From Diplonema papillatum (lineage: Eukaryota > Euglenozoa > Diplonemea > Diplonemida > Diplonemidae), in the NCBI GenBank assembly GCA_030068145.1, contig JAPJBO010000808.1, positions 1 to 64,000 of the forward strand: a stretch of 64,000 nt of DNA, written 5' to 3'. A program made the position numbers and the translations under genes. The notes beneath the pieces are model-generated. The model ran no database searches, was not told the origin of the DNA, and was given only the letters and a program-made list of their open reading frames with translations. Below, one piece after another: positions 20,335-29,620 of this stretch (the stretch's first letter is position 1; every line of letters begins with the position of its first letter).

Positions 20335-21700
20335 CACGCGGCGCATCCGGCGAGGAAGCCCTCTGCGGAGGGAGCGAGCCGTCACCTCCCCTGCGGGGGA
20401 GCCCTCAGCGGAGGGAGCAGACCGTATGTAGGACGTCTCCCTGCGGGGAGCCCTCTGCGGAGGGTGCAGGCCGTCGCCTCCCCTGCGGGGGAGCCCTCAG
20501 CGGAGGGAACAGGCCGTATGTAGGACGTCTCCCTGCGGGGAGCCCTCTGCGAAGGGAAGACCAAGCTGCATATACGATGCCTCCCCTGCGGGGGAGCCCT
20601 CTGCGGAGGGTGCAGGCCGTCGCCTCCCCTGCGGGGGAGCCCTCAGCTGAGGGAACAGGCCGGATGTAGGACGTCTCCCTGCGGGGAGCCCTCTGCGGAG
20701 GGTGCAGGCCGTCGCCTCCCCTGCGGGGGAGCCCTCAGCGGAGGGAACAGGCCGTATGTAGGACGTCTCCCTGCGGGGAGCCCTCTGCGGAGGGAAGACC
20801 AAGCTGCATATACGATGCCTCCCCTGCGGGGGAGCCCTCTGCGGAGGGAGCGCGCCGTCCTCCCCTGCGGGGGATCCCTCTGCGGAGGGTGCAGGCCGTC
20901 GCCTCCCCTGCGGGGGAGCCCTCAGCTGAGGGAACAGGCCGGATGTAGGACGTCTCCCTGCGGGGAGCCCTCTGCGGAGGGTGCAGGCCGTCGCCTCCCC
21001 TGCGGGGGAGCCCTCAGCGGAGGGAACAGGCCGTACGTAGGACATCTCCCTGCGGGAAGCCCTCTGCGGAGGGTGCAGGCCGTCGCCTCCCCTGCGGGGG
21101 AGCCCTCAGCGGAGGGAACAGGCCGTACGTAGGACATCTCCCTGCGGGGAGCCCTTTGCGGAGGGTGCAGGCCGTCGCCTCCCCTGCGGGGGAGCCCTCA
21201 GCGGAGGGAACAGGCCGTTATGTAGGACGTCTCCCTGCGGGGAGCCCTCTGCGGAGGGAAGACCAAGCTGCATATACGATGCCTCCCCTGCGGGGGAGCC
21301 CTTTGCGGAGGGAGCACGCCGTCCTTTCCCCTGCGGGGGAGCCCTCTGCGGAGGGAAAGAGCTGCATACACGATGCCTCCCCTGCGGGGGAGCCCTCTGT
21401 GGAGGGAACAGGCCATATGTGGGACGTCTCCCTGCGGGGATCCCTCTGCGGAGGGAAGCCAAGCTGCATACATGATGCCTCCCCTGCGGGGGAGCCCTCT
21501 GCGGAGGGAGCGAGCCGTCTTACCCACGTGGGTAGTAACCCTCTGCGGAGGGGAGTGGCTGCAAACACGACGCCTTCCCTGCGGGGGAGCCCTCTGCGGA
21601 GGGAAGAAGGCACACGTTACGCTCTCCTCTGCGGAGGAAGCATTCCTGAAGCGGAGGATGGACCCGCTGATGCTCTCATCTGTGAAGGAGGACACTCCTT
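20335..21700. repeat. Palindrome-rich satellite, unit about 92 bp
   Basis: Alternating short hairpins (ccctgcgggg, cccctgcgggggag, ccctcwgcggaggg) separated by constant linkers (tgcaggccgtcgcctc, aacaggccgtatgtaggacg). The linker with gtaggacgtct recurs at about 20425, 20512, 20655, 20748, 20936, 21027, 21119 and 21210, mostly 91-93 bp apart with extra half-units inserted. The array decays after about 21600 and ends about 65 bp before the retroelement's terminal repeat. Stop codons are rare in most frames, producing meaningless Pro/Gly/Arg-rich frames. Confidence 0.93.
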
Positions 21701-21764
21701 GTCGAGGGAAAGATCCTACGGAGCGATGTCCTCATCGCATCCAGAAGCTGGGAGGGAGGGCGGG

Positions 21765-22017
21765 AACTTTTCAAAGGCCGCGGAGGTCAGCGGACCGGAG
21801 CTACCGGAGAGGGTGTATGTGCGTTGTGTGGTAACCTAATACGTGTGTGTGCGATGATGTGGGTTTGTGTGGCAGCCTGATACGTGTGCGCTGGCTGTTA
21901 CACGAGCTTGATGCTGCTTGGTGCCGTGTGCCGTGGGCACCGCCCGCTGCACACGGGGATTCGTTTGCGACAATAGAACCTCGGAGGGAAAAAGACTGCG
22001 TGTTTATCCCACTCAAT
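21765..22017 (-). repeat. 3' terminal direct repeat of the retroelement
   Basis: About 253 bp; pairs with 25069-25332. It starts 12 bp beyond the end of the reverse transcriptase frame. Confidence 0.85.
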
Positions 22018-22028
22018 TTTATTTCCCT

Positions 22029-23147
22029 TCACTGGGATGGCTGCCGTGACGAACCTAGCTTCTTCGTATCACATGCGAAGAGAGATAGCACCAGACCGTT
22101 GAACGCGCCGACCTGAGCAGGGCCCTGCGTCTTGTCCTCTCGGATCTGGATGTTGGTCTCGGCCAGCGCGGCTCTGAGGCGCTGCTCATCCTCGAGGACG
22201 TCGGACTTTGTCGGGCCCCCGTAGGCAATATCATCGTATATCGCCAGACTGCGGTTTCCCATGCCAGCCCGTCGGCGAACGCCCAGGGTCGTCAGCTGGG
22301 CGATCGCCGGCGCACGCGCAATGCCCGGGACGGCAATACAGAATGCATAGTATGAGCCCTGTGCTCGAAAACCTAAGTACGCCCCGAGTTCATTCGCCAC
22401 CGGAAGCTGGTAAAAATAACCGAGCAGGTCCAGGGTCGCGAACCACATGTGATCCAGGACGAATGTTTCCACATCGCGGAGTGAGGGGGTGATGGGCGAC
22501 AGGGGTTGGGAGGTGCGGTTGTCGAAAGGCCTGCCGTCGATCAGCAGACGGGTTTCCTCTTTGCCCTTCTTGGGGATCTTGAACACTTTCAGGGTGATCC
22601 GTGGCCTCGTGTCGACCGGCCGAATGACGCCGCTTCGCACCATCGCCACCAGGTCGCCTTCTGTGATGTCCAGGCTCGGCGGGGCCTGGTGCCTCTCGTG
22701 CGACAGAAGCATGGGCTCCCGCGTCAGTTGCCTCAGCACACGGATCTCGTCCTCCCACAGGCCCCGCTCGACCTTGCCGTAGTCTGCCTTCGTTGCTGGC
22801 ATGGTGTCGATGGGTCCGCGGGCAGTTCGGCAGGTCGGGCTTGGCGCCTTCGAGTAGGTCCTCGCCACCAGCTCGGACAGCGCGATCTCCTGCGCCCGAA
22901 CTCCTTCTATGTGCTCGTCGCCATCGTGCAGCAACCAGTCATCCAGCGCGATTTCTTTGTCGAAGTCCGCCTCACTCTGCTCGCCCATGTCGCCTTGTGT
23001 GCGACTTTCCCCCCACGACAGCAGGCGGTCTAGGTGTTTCGAAGCCCCGGGATGGCGGCTGTCCACCCAGTCTCTCAGGGGATGCGAGCCCTTCAGGTCG
23101 CACGCATACTCAGGGCAGTACGTGCTGATCCTTCTGGTGCCCTTCAT
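22029..23147 (-). CDS. Retroelement reverse transcriptase
   Basis: 372 residues. The N-terminal third is an unassigned linker (ISTYCPEYACDLKGS). The RT core follows, with KVFKIPKKGKEETRLLIDGR (fingers), a TLDLLGYFYQLPV stretch (first catalytic Asp region) and LAIYDDIAYGG as the YxDD-type box. It ends about 60 residues after that box. The start overlaps the end of the recombinase frame by four bases, suggesting coupled re-initiation. The longer open frame that extends upstream in this phase is out of frame with the recombinase and is not protein-like. Confidence 0.85.
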   Translation of the reverse strand: MKGTRRISTYCPEYACDLKGSHPLRDWVDSRHPGASKHLDRLLSWGESRTQGDMGEQSEADFDKEIALDDWLLHDGDEHIEGVRAQEIALSELVARTYSKAPSPTCRTARGPIDTMPATKADYGKVERGLWEDEIRVLRQLTREPMLLSHERHQAPPSLDITEGDLVAMVRSGVIRPVDTRPRITLKVFKIPKKGKEETRLLIDGRPFDNRTSQPLSPITPSLRDVETFVLDHMWFATLDLLGYFYQLPVANELGAYLGFRAQGSYYAFCIAVPGIARAPAIAQLTTLGVRRRAGMGNRSLAIYDDIAYGGPTKSDVLEDEQRLRAALAETNIQIREDKTQGPAQVGAFNGLVLSLFACDTKKLGSSRQPSQ

Positions 23148-24013
23148 CTTGAGGACGCCATCAGGCCGCCGTTCAGCGGCGTGTGGAGTAGGAGCGATGC
23201 GCGGGCCGTCTTCACGCTGTCCGGGGTCAGGCAGCCCCACAGGTAGCGCTTCAGCGTGTCCCTCGACTGGTGCCGGGCCATGAGCAGGAGCTCCTCCCAG
23301 TCCGCTCCGCTCTTGGCCAAATGCTGGAGCGCCCCGCGCTTCCAGCTGTGCTCCGCACACACCGGGAACACCCTCCTTGCCTCGCGCAGCAACTTGCGGG
23401 TGGTGGCCTCGGTGAAGCGGGCTCCGCGCTCCACCCATCTCCTCACCCTCGACGACACGGTCAGGGGAACCCGGTACGTCACCTCGGATTCCCTCATCCG
23501 AAGGTTCGCCTCCTTCGTCGTCCACCACGAAACGCGCAGGAGTCCGGGCTCCACCACAACTACGTCTTTCGGGGCCAGGGCCCGCAGGTCGGCCATCCGC
23601 AATGCGCCTGCCCACGCCAGGCAAGCCGCCGCCGTCACCTGCTCGTCGCCGCCCTCGACCAGCCGTTCGACAAGGGTGCGCTGCTGCTCCAGCGTGATGG
23701 GAGGGGCATGCGTAGGCACCTCCCTGCGCTCGAGCCTGGCCTTGACTATGGCCCTCTTCGTTGCAGAGAGCTCCGTTGCTGGCACACCAAGCCTCGCCCC
23801 CAGAACTTCCACGTACTTCCCGACGGAGACCGTCCGCATCTCCCCGGTTCTCGGCCTGCCCCTCTGACCCGGAGGTCTCCGCGTGTACGCCGCCAGCTGC
23901 TCCCCGGTCAAGGTCCTGTCGACCATGGCGGCGGCGAACGCCCTGATTCTCAGCGAGGGCGGCGCTGCCTGCAGCCCCACTGCTGACGAAAACCTTGTCA
24001 GGGAAGCCATCAT
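23144..24013 (-). CDS. Retroelement tyrosine recombinase
   Basis: 289 residues from a double ATG. It has the fold signature of DIRS/Crypton recombinases: an AWAGALRMADLRAL helix with the first catalytic Arg, an EHSWKRGALQHL box supplying the His and second Arg, and ARHQSRDTLKRYL with the probable nucleophilic Tyr. Expected role: integration of the circular DNA copy by recombination instead of a DDE integrase. The frame lies in the same phase as the upstream gag, which leaves read-through or internal initiation as options. Confidence 0.87.
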   Translation of the reverse strand: MMASLTRFSSAVGLQAAPPSLRIRAFAAAMVDRTLTGEQLAAYTRRPPGQRGRPRTGEMRTVSVGKYVEVLGARLGVPATELSATKRAIVKARLERREVPTHAPPITLEQQRTLVERLVEGGDEQVTAAACLAWAGALRMADLRALAPKDVVVVEPGLLRVSWWTTKEANLRMRESEVTYRVPLTVSSRVRRWVERGARFTEATTRKLLREARRVFPVCAEHSWKRGALQHLAKSGADWEELLLMARHQSRDTLKRYLWGCLTPDSVKTARASLLLHTPLNGGLMASSR

Positions 24014-24109
24014 CGATGTCCGCTGCGCCGTCGTCTTCGTCGACGTTCCCCGCCCTTCGAACCTCGCGATCCGGCTCGCCCATGTCGCAGCCCCTCCTCG
24101 GGAGGGGAG

Positions 24110-25057
24110 TCAGTCGTTTTTTGAGGGGACCCTACGCATGGCACGGGACGGAGCGTGGGGCGCAGCGTGCCGGAAACGACAGTCCGTCCTCATGCACCTG
24201 CCGTTCTTGAAGTTGCGGCAGGCCTCTCGCGCCGCCGGGCCCCCCCGGGCCAAGGGTGGCCTCAAGGTTGGCTTGGCCTTGAACTGCGCTGTGAGACGGC
24301 GCCTGGCCTGTCTCACTCTCTCGGGCAACCGATCCACTTGCTGGATCTGGCGCATTGCTCCCGCCGCTCCTGGGTCCCGCAGTTCGTAGACTGCATGCAC
24401 CTGCTCGTACTCATCAAAGAGCGCCCCTAGCCGCAGGAGCCACATGAGCTTTGGGGGGCCTGATTCTCCCCGGCGCAATCGGACCAGATCACGAACCTTT
24501 TCCGTGATGTCGTCCCTTCGGTCCTGCAACGCCTGGTTGCCCTTGAACCGGTAGAGCCGACGGACGGCGTCCTCAAAGCGTCTGAGGTTGGTACTCGTCG
24601 GGGACATCGTCTTCCAGTGCTCCGGGTCGACGAGGGCGAAGTCATCGTCACTGGCGTCGTCGTCGACTAGCTGGTGCACCGCAGCCGCGGCCTCGTCCAG
24701 TACCGCGAGCACCTCACGCTCATCTTCCAAGCCGCAGAGCTCACGTCTCACAGCCGGGCTCAAGCTCTCCCAGAACGATGGGTCATCGTCCTGGAAGGCG
24801 AGGAAAATCTCCTCGGCCCTTTTTTGCGAGAGCCCCGGCATTAATTCAGCCGGGGTCGGCTGTTTCCCCCCCTCCTCCGGTAGCTCCCTGCGAGGCTTCT
24901 TAGCCTCCCTTTCCGCCTCGTCCTGCTCCCTCTTTCTCTTCTCAGCGGCCTCGACCTCCGACTCCCGCACGGCGAGTCTCTGTTCCAACTCAATCAGCCG
25001 CTTCTCCAGCTGCGCCAAGTCTTCGGCGGAGGGCACGTTCTGCTGCTTTGGTGGCAT
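24110..25057 (-). CDS. Retroelement Gag-like protein with CCCH finger
   Basis: 315 residues from the ATG reading MPPKQQNVPSAEDL, 11 bp inside the terminal repeat boundary. Residues 12-65 are a strong Glu/Arg/Lys coiled coil; the middle is acidic then helical; near the C-terminus is a single zinc finger of the CCCH type (CRNFKNGRCMRTDCRFRH). Presumed structural RNA-binding protein. An upstream in-phase TTG exists but lies in the terminal repeat and is not preferred. Confidence 0.8.
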   Translation of the reverse strand: MPPKQQNVPSAEDLAQLEKRLIELEQRLAVRESEVEAAEKRKREQDEAEREAKKPRRELPEEGGKQPTPAELMPGLSQKRAEEIFLAFQDDDPSFWESLSPAVRRELCGLEDEREVLAVLDEAAAAVHQLVDDDASDDDFALVDPEHWKTMSPTSTNLRRFEDAVRRLYRFKGNQALQDRRDDITEKVRDLVRLRRGESGPPKLMWLLRLGALFDEYEQVHAVYELRDPGAAGAMRQIQQVDRLPERVRQARRRLTAQFKAKPTLRPPLARGGPAAREACRNFKNGRCMRTDCRFRHAAPHAPSRAMRRVPSKND

Positions 25058-25068
25058 TCTAACTATCA

Positions 25069-25332
25069 AACTTTTCAAAGGCCGCGGAGATCAGCGGACC
25101 GGAGCTACCAGAGAGGGTGTATGTGCGTTGTGTGGTAACCTGATACGTGTGTGTGCGATGATGTGGGTTTGTGTGGCAGCCTGATACGTGTGCGCTGGCT
25201 GTTACACGAGCATGATGCTCCGCATGGATGCTTGGTGCCGTGTGCCGTGGGCACCGCCCGCTGCACACGGGGATTCGTTTGCGACAATAAAACCTCGGAG
25301 GGAAAAAGACTGCGTGTTTATCCCACTCAAGA
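25069..25332 (-). repeat. 5' terminal direct repeat of the retroelement
   Basis: About 262 bp; pairs with 21765-22017 and with the lone copy at 5621-5873. A promoter is expected here but none can be pointed to. Confidence 0.85.
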
Positions 25333-25472
25333 AGCAAGCTACTTTGTTCCTCTGGACGGATTGGGAGCGGCAAACCTGTCGTTCGGATTATTATTAGTCT
25401 TCAAAGAAACAAGTTTCTTTTCCTACAAAAAAAAAAAACTCAGCTATTATTATTTTCGGGAAGCGGGTACCC

Positions 25473-25605
25473 ACAGTGTACTACACACTGTGTACTACAG
25501 TGTGTACAGGGTACCACAGTGTACTACCACGGGGTACCACAGTGTGCTACCACAGTGTGCTACCACGGGGTACCACAGTGTACTACCACAGTGTTCAACC
25601 ACCGG
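25473..25605. repeat. Minisatellite based on taccacagtgtrctaccacgg
   Basis: Imperfect units of 15-30 bp built from accacagtgt and accacgggg. Confidence 0.85.
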
Positions 25606-25616
25606 GTGCATTGGAA

Positions 25617-25997
25617 GACGTCATGCTGGGGCTGCTGAAGTCATCGAACCTTTCGACGGCATTTCCAGAGACAAACAAGCTGTTTGCCATTGCTGTTGTC
25701 CTGCCAATGGGGACAGCATCGGTCGAGCGTGTCTTTTCAAACATGAAAAGGGTGTTGACAAAAGCCAGGAAGAGGCTTCACGAGCAGACGCTGACCTAAT
25801 GCTCGGGCTCAATGGCCCGTTCAGGCAGCGGTATCCCGAGGAGCGCTATGGAGGCGTACCTCAATGCGTGGATTGCGAGCCCAAGAACGCTGAACTTCGC
25901 CACGTGGCCGGAGTATGAAGCGTGCGTCGACAAAGTGGGGGTCATGCGCAAAAATATGATGACTAACCCAAGGCTGCTGCAATCGGCCCTTCATTGA
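25617..25997 (+). pseudogene. hAT transposase C-terminal fragment
   Basis: The plus strand encodes the hAT dimerisation region: FPETNKLFAIAVVLPMG, then TASVERVFSNMKRVLTKARKRLHEQTL, the typical SxERxFS block. The frame then shifts by one base (the reading continues as LMLGLNGPFRQRYPEERYGG in another phase), so this remnant is non-functional. The N-terminal two thirds are absent. About 500 bp downstream, 26489-26506 reads cagaggcgtagaaacgt on the minus strand, which resembles a hAT terminus and may be its right end. Confidence 0.8.
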
Positions 25998-26875
25998 CGC
26001 TGTTGCTGGCCCACTCGTCCCTTTGTTTCCCGTAGCAGGCGTATGGCTTTCTTCGTTCTTTGTCCACCATGCCACCGCTATCCGGTACGACTTCGCTCTG
26101 CAGGCATTCGTTGCCGAACGGGGGTGCCTGCCCTCCTGCAACCCCCTGTGCACAAAATTTTGATACAGACCAGTTTACCAGTTCTGGGCTCGGGGGTCGA
26201 GGTCAGAGCTAGTATGCTGTTTATAATGTATCGGCCGCTAATTTATAAATCCTTAATTGTTGTTCTCGGTACCACCCTTTGTGGATCAATGAATAAATTT
26301 CTTTTTTGGCGGCGCCGCTTTGGCGGCGCCGCAGGCCCCGGTCCGGTGCAGTGTGTGGCGCGCCTCTCTGTTTTACAGGCATTTGTTTTATGTAATTTTT
26401 AACTTATAAATAAATAAATCGCTAATTATTTCCTTTCAAATTTCCCGATATTTATAAATTAAAAACTACATAAATTAGGAGCCAGACGGTACGTTTCTAC
26501 GCCTCTGCAAAGCCCGTCGTCGCTCTGCGCCCAGAGGTCGAGCCATGAATCCAACCGGACCTAAATGGCACCTCCCCGCGTAGATTGCCACCGATTTAAT
26601 GAGCTGTCTGCAGACCCACTGTTAATCCATTTACTCTGAGACTTGCATGGCTTATCCTTGAAACAAGCATATGACGATTGGCGGGGTCAACTAGGTTTTT
26701 TGTCACGCAAACCAGACTGGACCGAGGAAAATCTGACGAATCAGCGATTCCCCGGTACCAGAGATTGTATCGGGGCAAGCCTAGATTGATGCACTGATCA
26801 TTCCATCCATTCTTCAGCTTTCAAAGGGGCAGTCGCCCAATAAGTCGAACACGGTACCGATGTGCCCTGCGATTG
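25998..26875. other. Intergenic; AT-rich core and a GC palindrome
   Basis: At 26289-26333 ggcggcgccgc occurs twice as a palindrome. 26390-26480 is strongly AT-rich (ataaataaataaatcgc, tttataaattaaaaac). The stretch acgtttctacgcc...ctgcaaagccc at 26489 recurs at 19724. No gene. Confidence 0.5.
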
Positions 26876-26930
26876 GATGCGTCAACAAGACGCCACGTGC
26901 ACTCAGAACCACAATTCGCCAGAAGTATGT
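26876..26930 (-). pseudogene. 3' partial copy of the secreted Cys-rich gene
   Basis: gcgtcaacaagacgccacgt resembles gcatcaacaagacgccaggt at the end of the gene at 26961-27692. About 45 bp, just downstream of the gene. Confidence 0.5.
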
Positions 26931-26960
26931 GTCTGACGTCGTGTCCCGCCGGTGAGTGCA

Positions 26961-27692
26961 TCAACAAGACGCCAGGTGTACGCTTAGAGCTGCCACGACA
27001 AGGAGCCAGAAGCATGGCATCGAAGCCGTGCTCCGCTCGCTTCGAATGACTGGGTGGTAAACGGTTGCAATGGCTGTGCTCTGGACGAGGGTCGTGTCGC
27101 GAACGGCTAAGCGAAGTGCGCGGTCGAGGTGTGATTGCATGGCGGAGCTCGTCCAAGACCCAGCTGGAAGCGTGACGGTGACGTGCAGCAGCGACGAAGG
27201 GAGCAGAGAGTTGCTCTGGCCCGCGCTCGCGACGGCAATCGCGGACACGTTCACAAACGACAAGTACCCGGCGAACGGCGAACGGAAACTGGTGGCGAGG
27301 ATCGGCGACGAAAAGGAATACGACGCCCGGTACTTGACAGACTGGACGAGCAGCGCCTCCTCACACCAGTCCCGATTGCACCCGAGGGCAGCAGCCGTCC
27401 TCTCGCAATCCGTCACGATCTCGCTCTCGCAGAACCGGTCCTGGTCCAAGTCGCGCATGCAAGCCGTGACTGTGTTCATGCACCAGCACGGGCTCCGCGC
27501 GTACACGGGCTCCACTTCCCCGTTCGTGCGAGCACTGTACAGGGCCAGCTGCTGGTCGACGCACGCGAAATACCTGCCGTTGACGGCGCACGCCGCCAGC
27601 CGGTCGCAATTCACATCCCCGGACACGCCGCCGCCTAACACGCAAACCCCTAGCACCCACCACAGCAGCAGGCGGCACCGCCTATTGCCCAT
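26961..27692 (-). CDS. Secreted, probably GPI-anchored Cys-rich protein
   Basis: 243 residues from the ATG reading MGNRRCRLLLWW, stop TGA, intronless. The frame is open farther upstream, but that part is the translation of a reversed family B repeat, so this ATG is chosen. Signal peptide about 1-25 (hydrophobic, GGGVSGD). Residues 28-115 carry about 14 cysteines (CDRLAACAVNGRYFAC, CWCMNTVTAC, DCERT, CNRDWCEEA), suggesting a disulphide-rich ectodomain. Residues 120-215 are Ser/Val-rich and beta-like with an NVS glycosylation site. The last 20 residues (CFWLLVVAALSVHLASC) are hydrophobic, as in a GPI signal. Family not recognised. A B element sits about 45 bp upstream of the start, where a promoter would lie. 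Confidence 0.7.
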   Translation of the reverse strand: MGNRRCRLLLWWVLGVCVLGGGVSGDVNCDRLAACAVNGRYFACVDQQLALYSARTNGEVEPVYARSPCWCMNTVTACMRDLDQDRFCESEIVTDCERTAAALGCNRDWCEEALLVQSVKYRASYSFSSPILATSFRSPFAGYLSFVNVSAIAVASAGQSNSLLPSSLLHVTVTLPAGSWTSSAMQSHLDRALRLAVRDTTLVQSTAIATVYHPVIRSERSTASMPCFWLLVVAALSVHLASC

Positions 27693-27734
27693 TCCCCCCA
27701 GTCCTATTCGGGGTGGAAATATAGTTTGATGTTT

Positions 27735-27945
27735 TGGAGAAGCACCTGCTTTGTAGGAAATGCTTGAGGAGACTGCCAGTTGCGATAGATCAAAGGAGTT
27801 AAATGTGCTGTAGCCCACACGAAACACAGGTAAATCTGGGTTTAGTGGCGGGCGTAAGCGTTCGACAAAAAAGACCCACTTTGTAGTTGTATTGTTTTCT
27901 CCCCCTCTAGCCTCCTTCGAAATGAGCACAAGGCAGTGCCTCTCA
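27735..27945 (-). mobile_element. MITE-like family B, copy
   Basis: A unit of about 215 bp. In element orientation it starts aaatactcgagggactgcc (here changed to a version lacking the first bases) and ends ctggcagtctcctcaagcat then ttcctacaaagcaggtgctt. The two ends are imperfect inverted repeats. Located immediately 5' of the secreted Cys-rich gene. Confidence 0.75.
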
Positions 27946-27983
27946 TGCATGGTTGATGCTAGCGTCAACCATGCATGGGGTGG

Positions 27984-28215
27984 ATTTCAAGAACGTGCCT
28001 GGAATGGGTATGTGCTCAACACCGCACTGGTCTCGTCTGCGCCGTGTTTCGGTCCTTGAAGCCACGGACACATAAGGCGGACCATCACCAGCGCGGAACC
28101 TGAGTGTCTGCAGACAGGACTGCGGTGTGAGTCTGGTTTGTCAGGCGGCTGTTCGTAGCTCGTCACAGCCAGGACCACTACTAGAGCACAGGCGAATCCG
28201 TCACGGGGAGAAGGC
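27984..28215 (+). repeat. Repeat family F, copy 1
   Basis: From aagaacgtgcctggaatggg through gccacggacacataaggcgg, gagtgtctgcagacaggac and cgtagctcgtcacagccagg to gaatccgtcacggggagaag. The fullest copy is at 60828-61205. Confidence 0.75.
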
Positions 28216-29094
28216 CTGGTAGGGGGGATCGGAAAAACGGTAGTATCAGGACACGGGGAGCAACTGCGATTTGGCCGAAGACCGGGAACCAGCGGCAAAG
28301 AACAGTTCCGCATCCGTGCGTTGCGGTCCTTATGTCTGCGCCCGCTCTTGGAACCAGCTACAGTGTGTGAAACAGCTCTTCCGCGCAACGATTGAAGAAC
28401 AACTTTTGCGGCCGAGTTGTACAAGGCATACGAGTCAAGGCTCCTGTTGACAAGTGAAGCAGGCATCGCGCCATAGCGCAAGTGAAGCATATTCGGCTGC
28501 AGTCGGTGCATGCCGTCCGAGGCACGAATGCTGCCAATCAGGTCGATAACCGACCTCAGGACAGGCGCGCTGACGGAAAAGATGGCCACGAAGACCATGT
28601 GGAAGGACGTACTACTATCCGCGACGAACCAACGACACCCTCCCGCAGTCATTCTTCATCCTCAAGAAGACGGCGCGAACATGGAAACCGCGGGCATGCA
28701 TCAAATCCCTTTCCACCTTGGAACCGAGTTTCCCCACCCGTTCAGCTCCAGCTTCGTCAGGGTCGCGACCGCCGCACTCAGCGGCGGGTCGAGCGAGAAC
28801 ACCTCAACTGGCCCCCCGTGCCGTACGACCGGATGGACGTCTTCAAGTCGACGCCGAGGTGCCTTTTCCCGTCGACGGGCGCGTCGCTTCTGAGCTTTAG
28901 TGTTAGTGGTTTACTCTGCGTATTGTACTCTGGACGATATTACGCGTTGGTTGACTGAGTCGTCATGCATCTGCGCCAGGGTTTTGGTGCCGTCACACAA
29001 AAAAACAGTTGAAGTTCTGAACTGAGGCTAGACCAAGTGAGGCAAGAGCTGCGGTGCAAGAACAGCAGTGGGGTAGAGAAAGAGAGAGAAAGAA
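28216..29094. other. Intergenic, possible decayed coding bits
   Basis: On the minus strand 28690-28835 reads VEVFSLDPPLSAAVATLTKLELNGWG, faintly leucine-rich-repeat-like, ending in a stop; 28340-28650 has another protein-like frame (SVIDLIGSIRASDGMHRLQ). Neither can be tied to a family. Confidence 0.25.
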
Positions 29095-29283
29095 AAAAGA
29101 CGTGTGCTTCGTTTTGTTTGTGCGTATCGGTTGATCGGTTTCCGGTGGTGTTACCCTGTTGCTTAGCAGCTACAACAATGATCAACTCCCGAAACACCTT
29201 GCCTACGTTTTCGTTTAGCCGCCACCATACCTTTTTAAAGTGCAAGTTCGCTTAGAGATGTTATTTGTAGGGCAACCCGCAAG
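29095..29283 (+). repeat. Repeat family D copy, with part of family I
   Basis: gcttcgttttgtttgtgcgt, ggttgatcgg and the gcaacccgcaagattg end are present; the middle is replaced by gtgcaagttcgcttagagat, which belongs to family I. Confidence 0.55.
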
Positions 29284-29344
29284 ATTGCTAGCTGTGGAGT
29301 TACACTCGCTAGGAGGCGCCTGGTTTTTCAACGGAGGCGGAAGG

Positions 29345-29620
29345 GACGAGAGAGAGACGAGTTAGAGTGCAGGGACCATCTCTCCGGGGAGTTTCCGGTC
29401 TCCTCACTTCTCTTCGTGCTGCTACGGCGGGCGTAAGCCGCTCCGGAGGCGCGCTGCAGGTTGCGGCTCTGCTACAGTGAGTGGCGGCACCGGAGTTGGT
29501 GCTGCAGCGGGCGCTCTGGCCGGCGGGTGAGCTCGTCTCGCGGGGGATCGCCGCCTTGTAACGCTGCGGGCCCTCTTCTTTCTCGCGACTGCGCTGCCTA
29601 CGGCGGCGGCTAACACCTTG
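29345..29620 (+). repeat. Repeat family G, copy 2
   Basis: gagacgagttagagtgcagg and gaccatctctccggggagtt lead into a GC-rich body. On the minus strand both this copy and that at 56590 allow MLAAAVGSAVARKKRAR-like frames, which may indicate an old coding origin. Confidence 0.6.

Larger units (their letters stand above)
21765..25332 (-). mobile_element. Tyrosine-recombinase (DIRS-like) retroelement with direct terminal repeats
   Basis: A compact element of about 3.57 kb with three frames in the order gag, tyrosine recombinase, reverse transcriptase between direct repeats of about 255 bp. This order is like VIPER/TATE elements and unlike classical DIRS or Ngaro elements, where the recombinase comes last. 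The three frames look whole; I recognise no RNase H or methyltransferase domain. The two terminal repeats differ at only a few per cent of positions, which suggests a fairly recent insertion. Confidence 0.85.

Noticed and set aside
20335-21700. CRISPR array
   Set aside because: Both 'repeats' and 'spacers' recur identically, units are palindromic and the context is eukaryotic; this is a satellite.
23148-24083. Upstream half of the 684-codon minus-strand frame that ends in the RT
   Set aside because: It overlaps the recombinase in another phase and has shadow-like composition; the RT more likely starts at the ATG overlapping the recombinase end.
28690-28835. Possible leucine-rich-repeat fragment on the minus strand
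   Set aside because: Only one weak LTKLELNGW-like motif; too short to assign.
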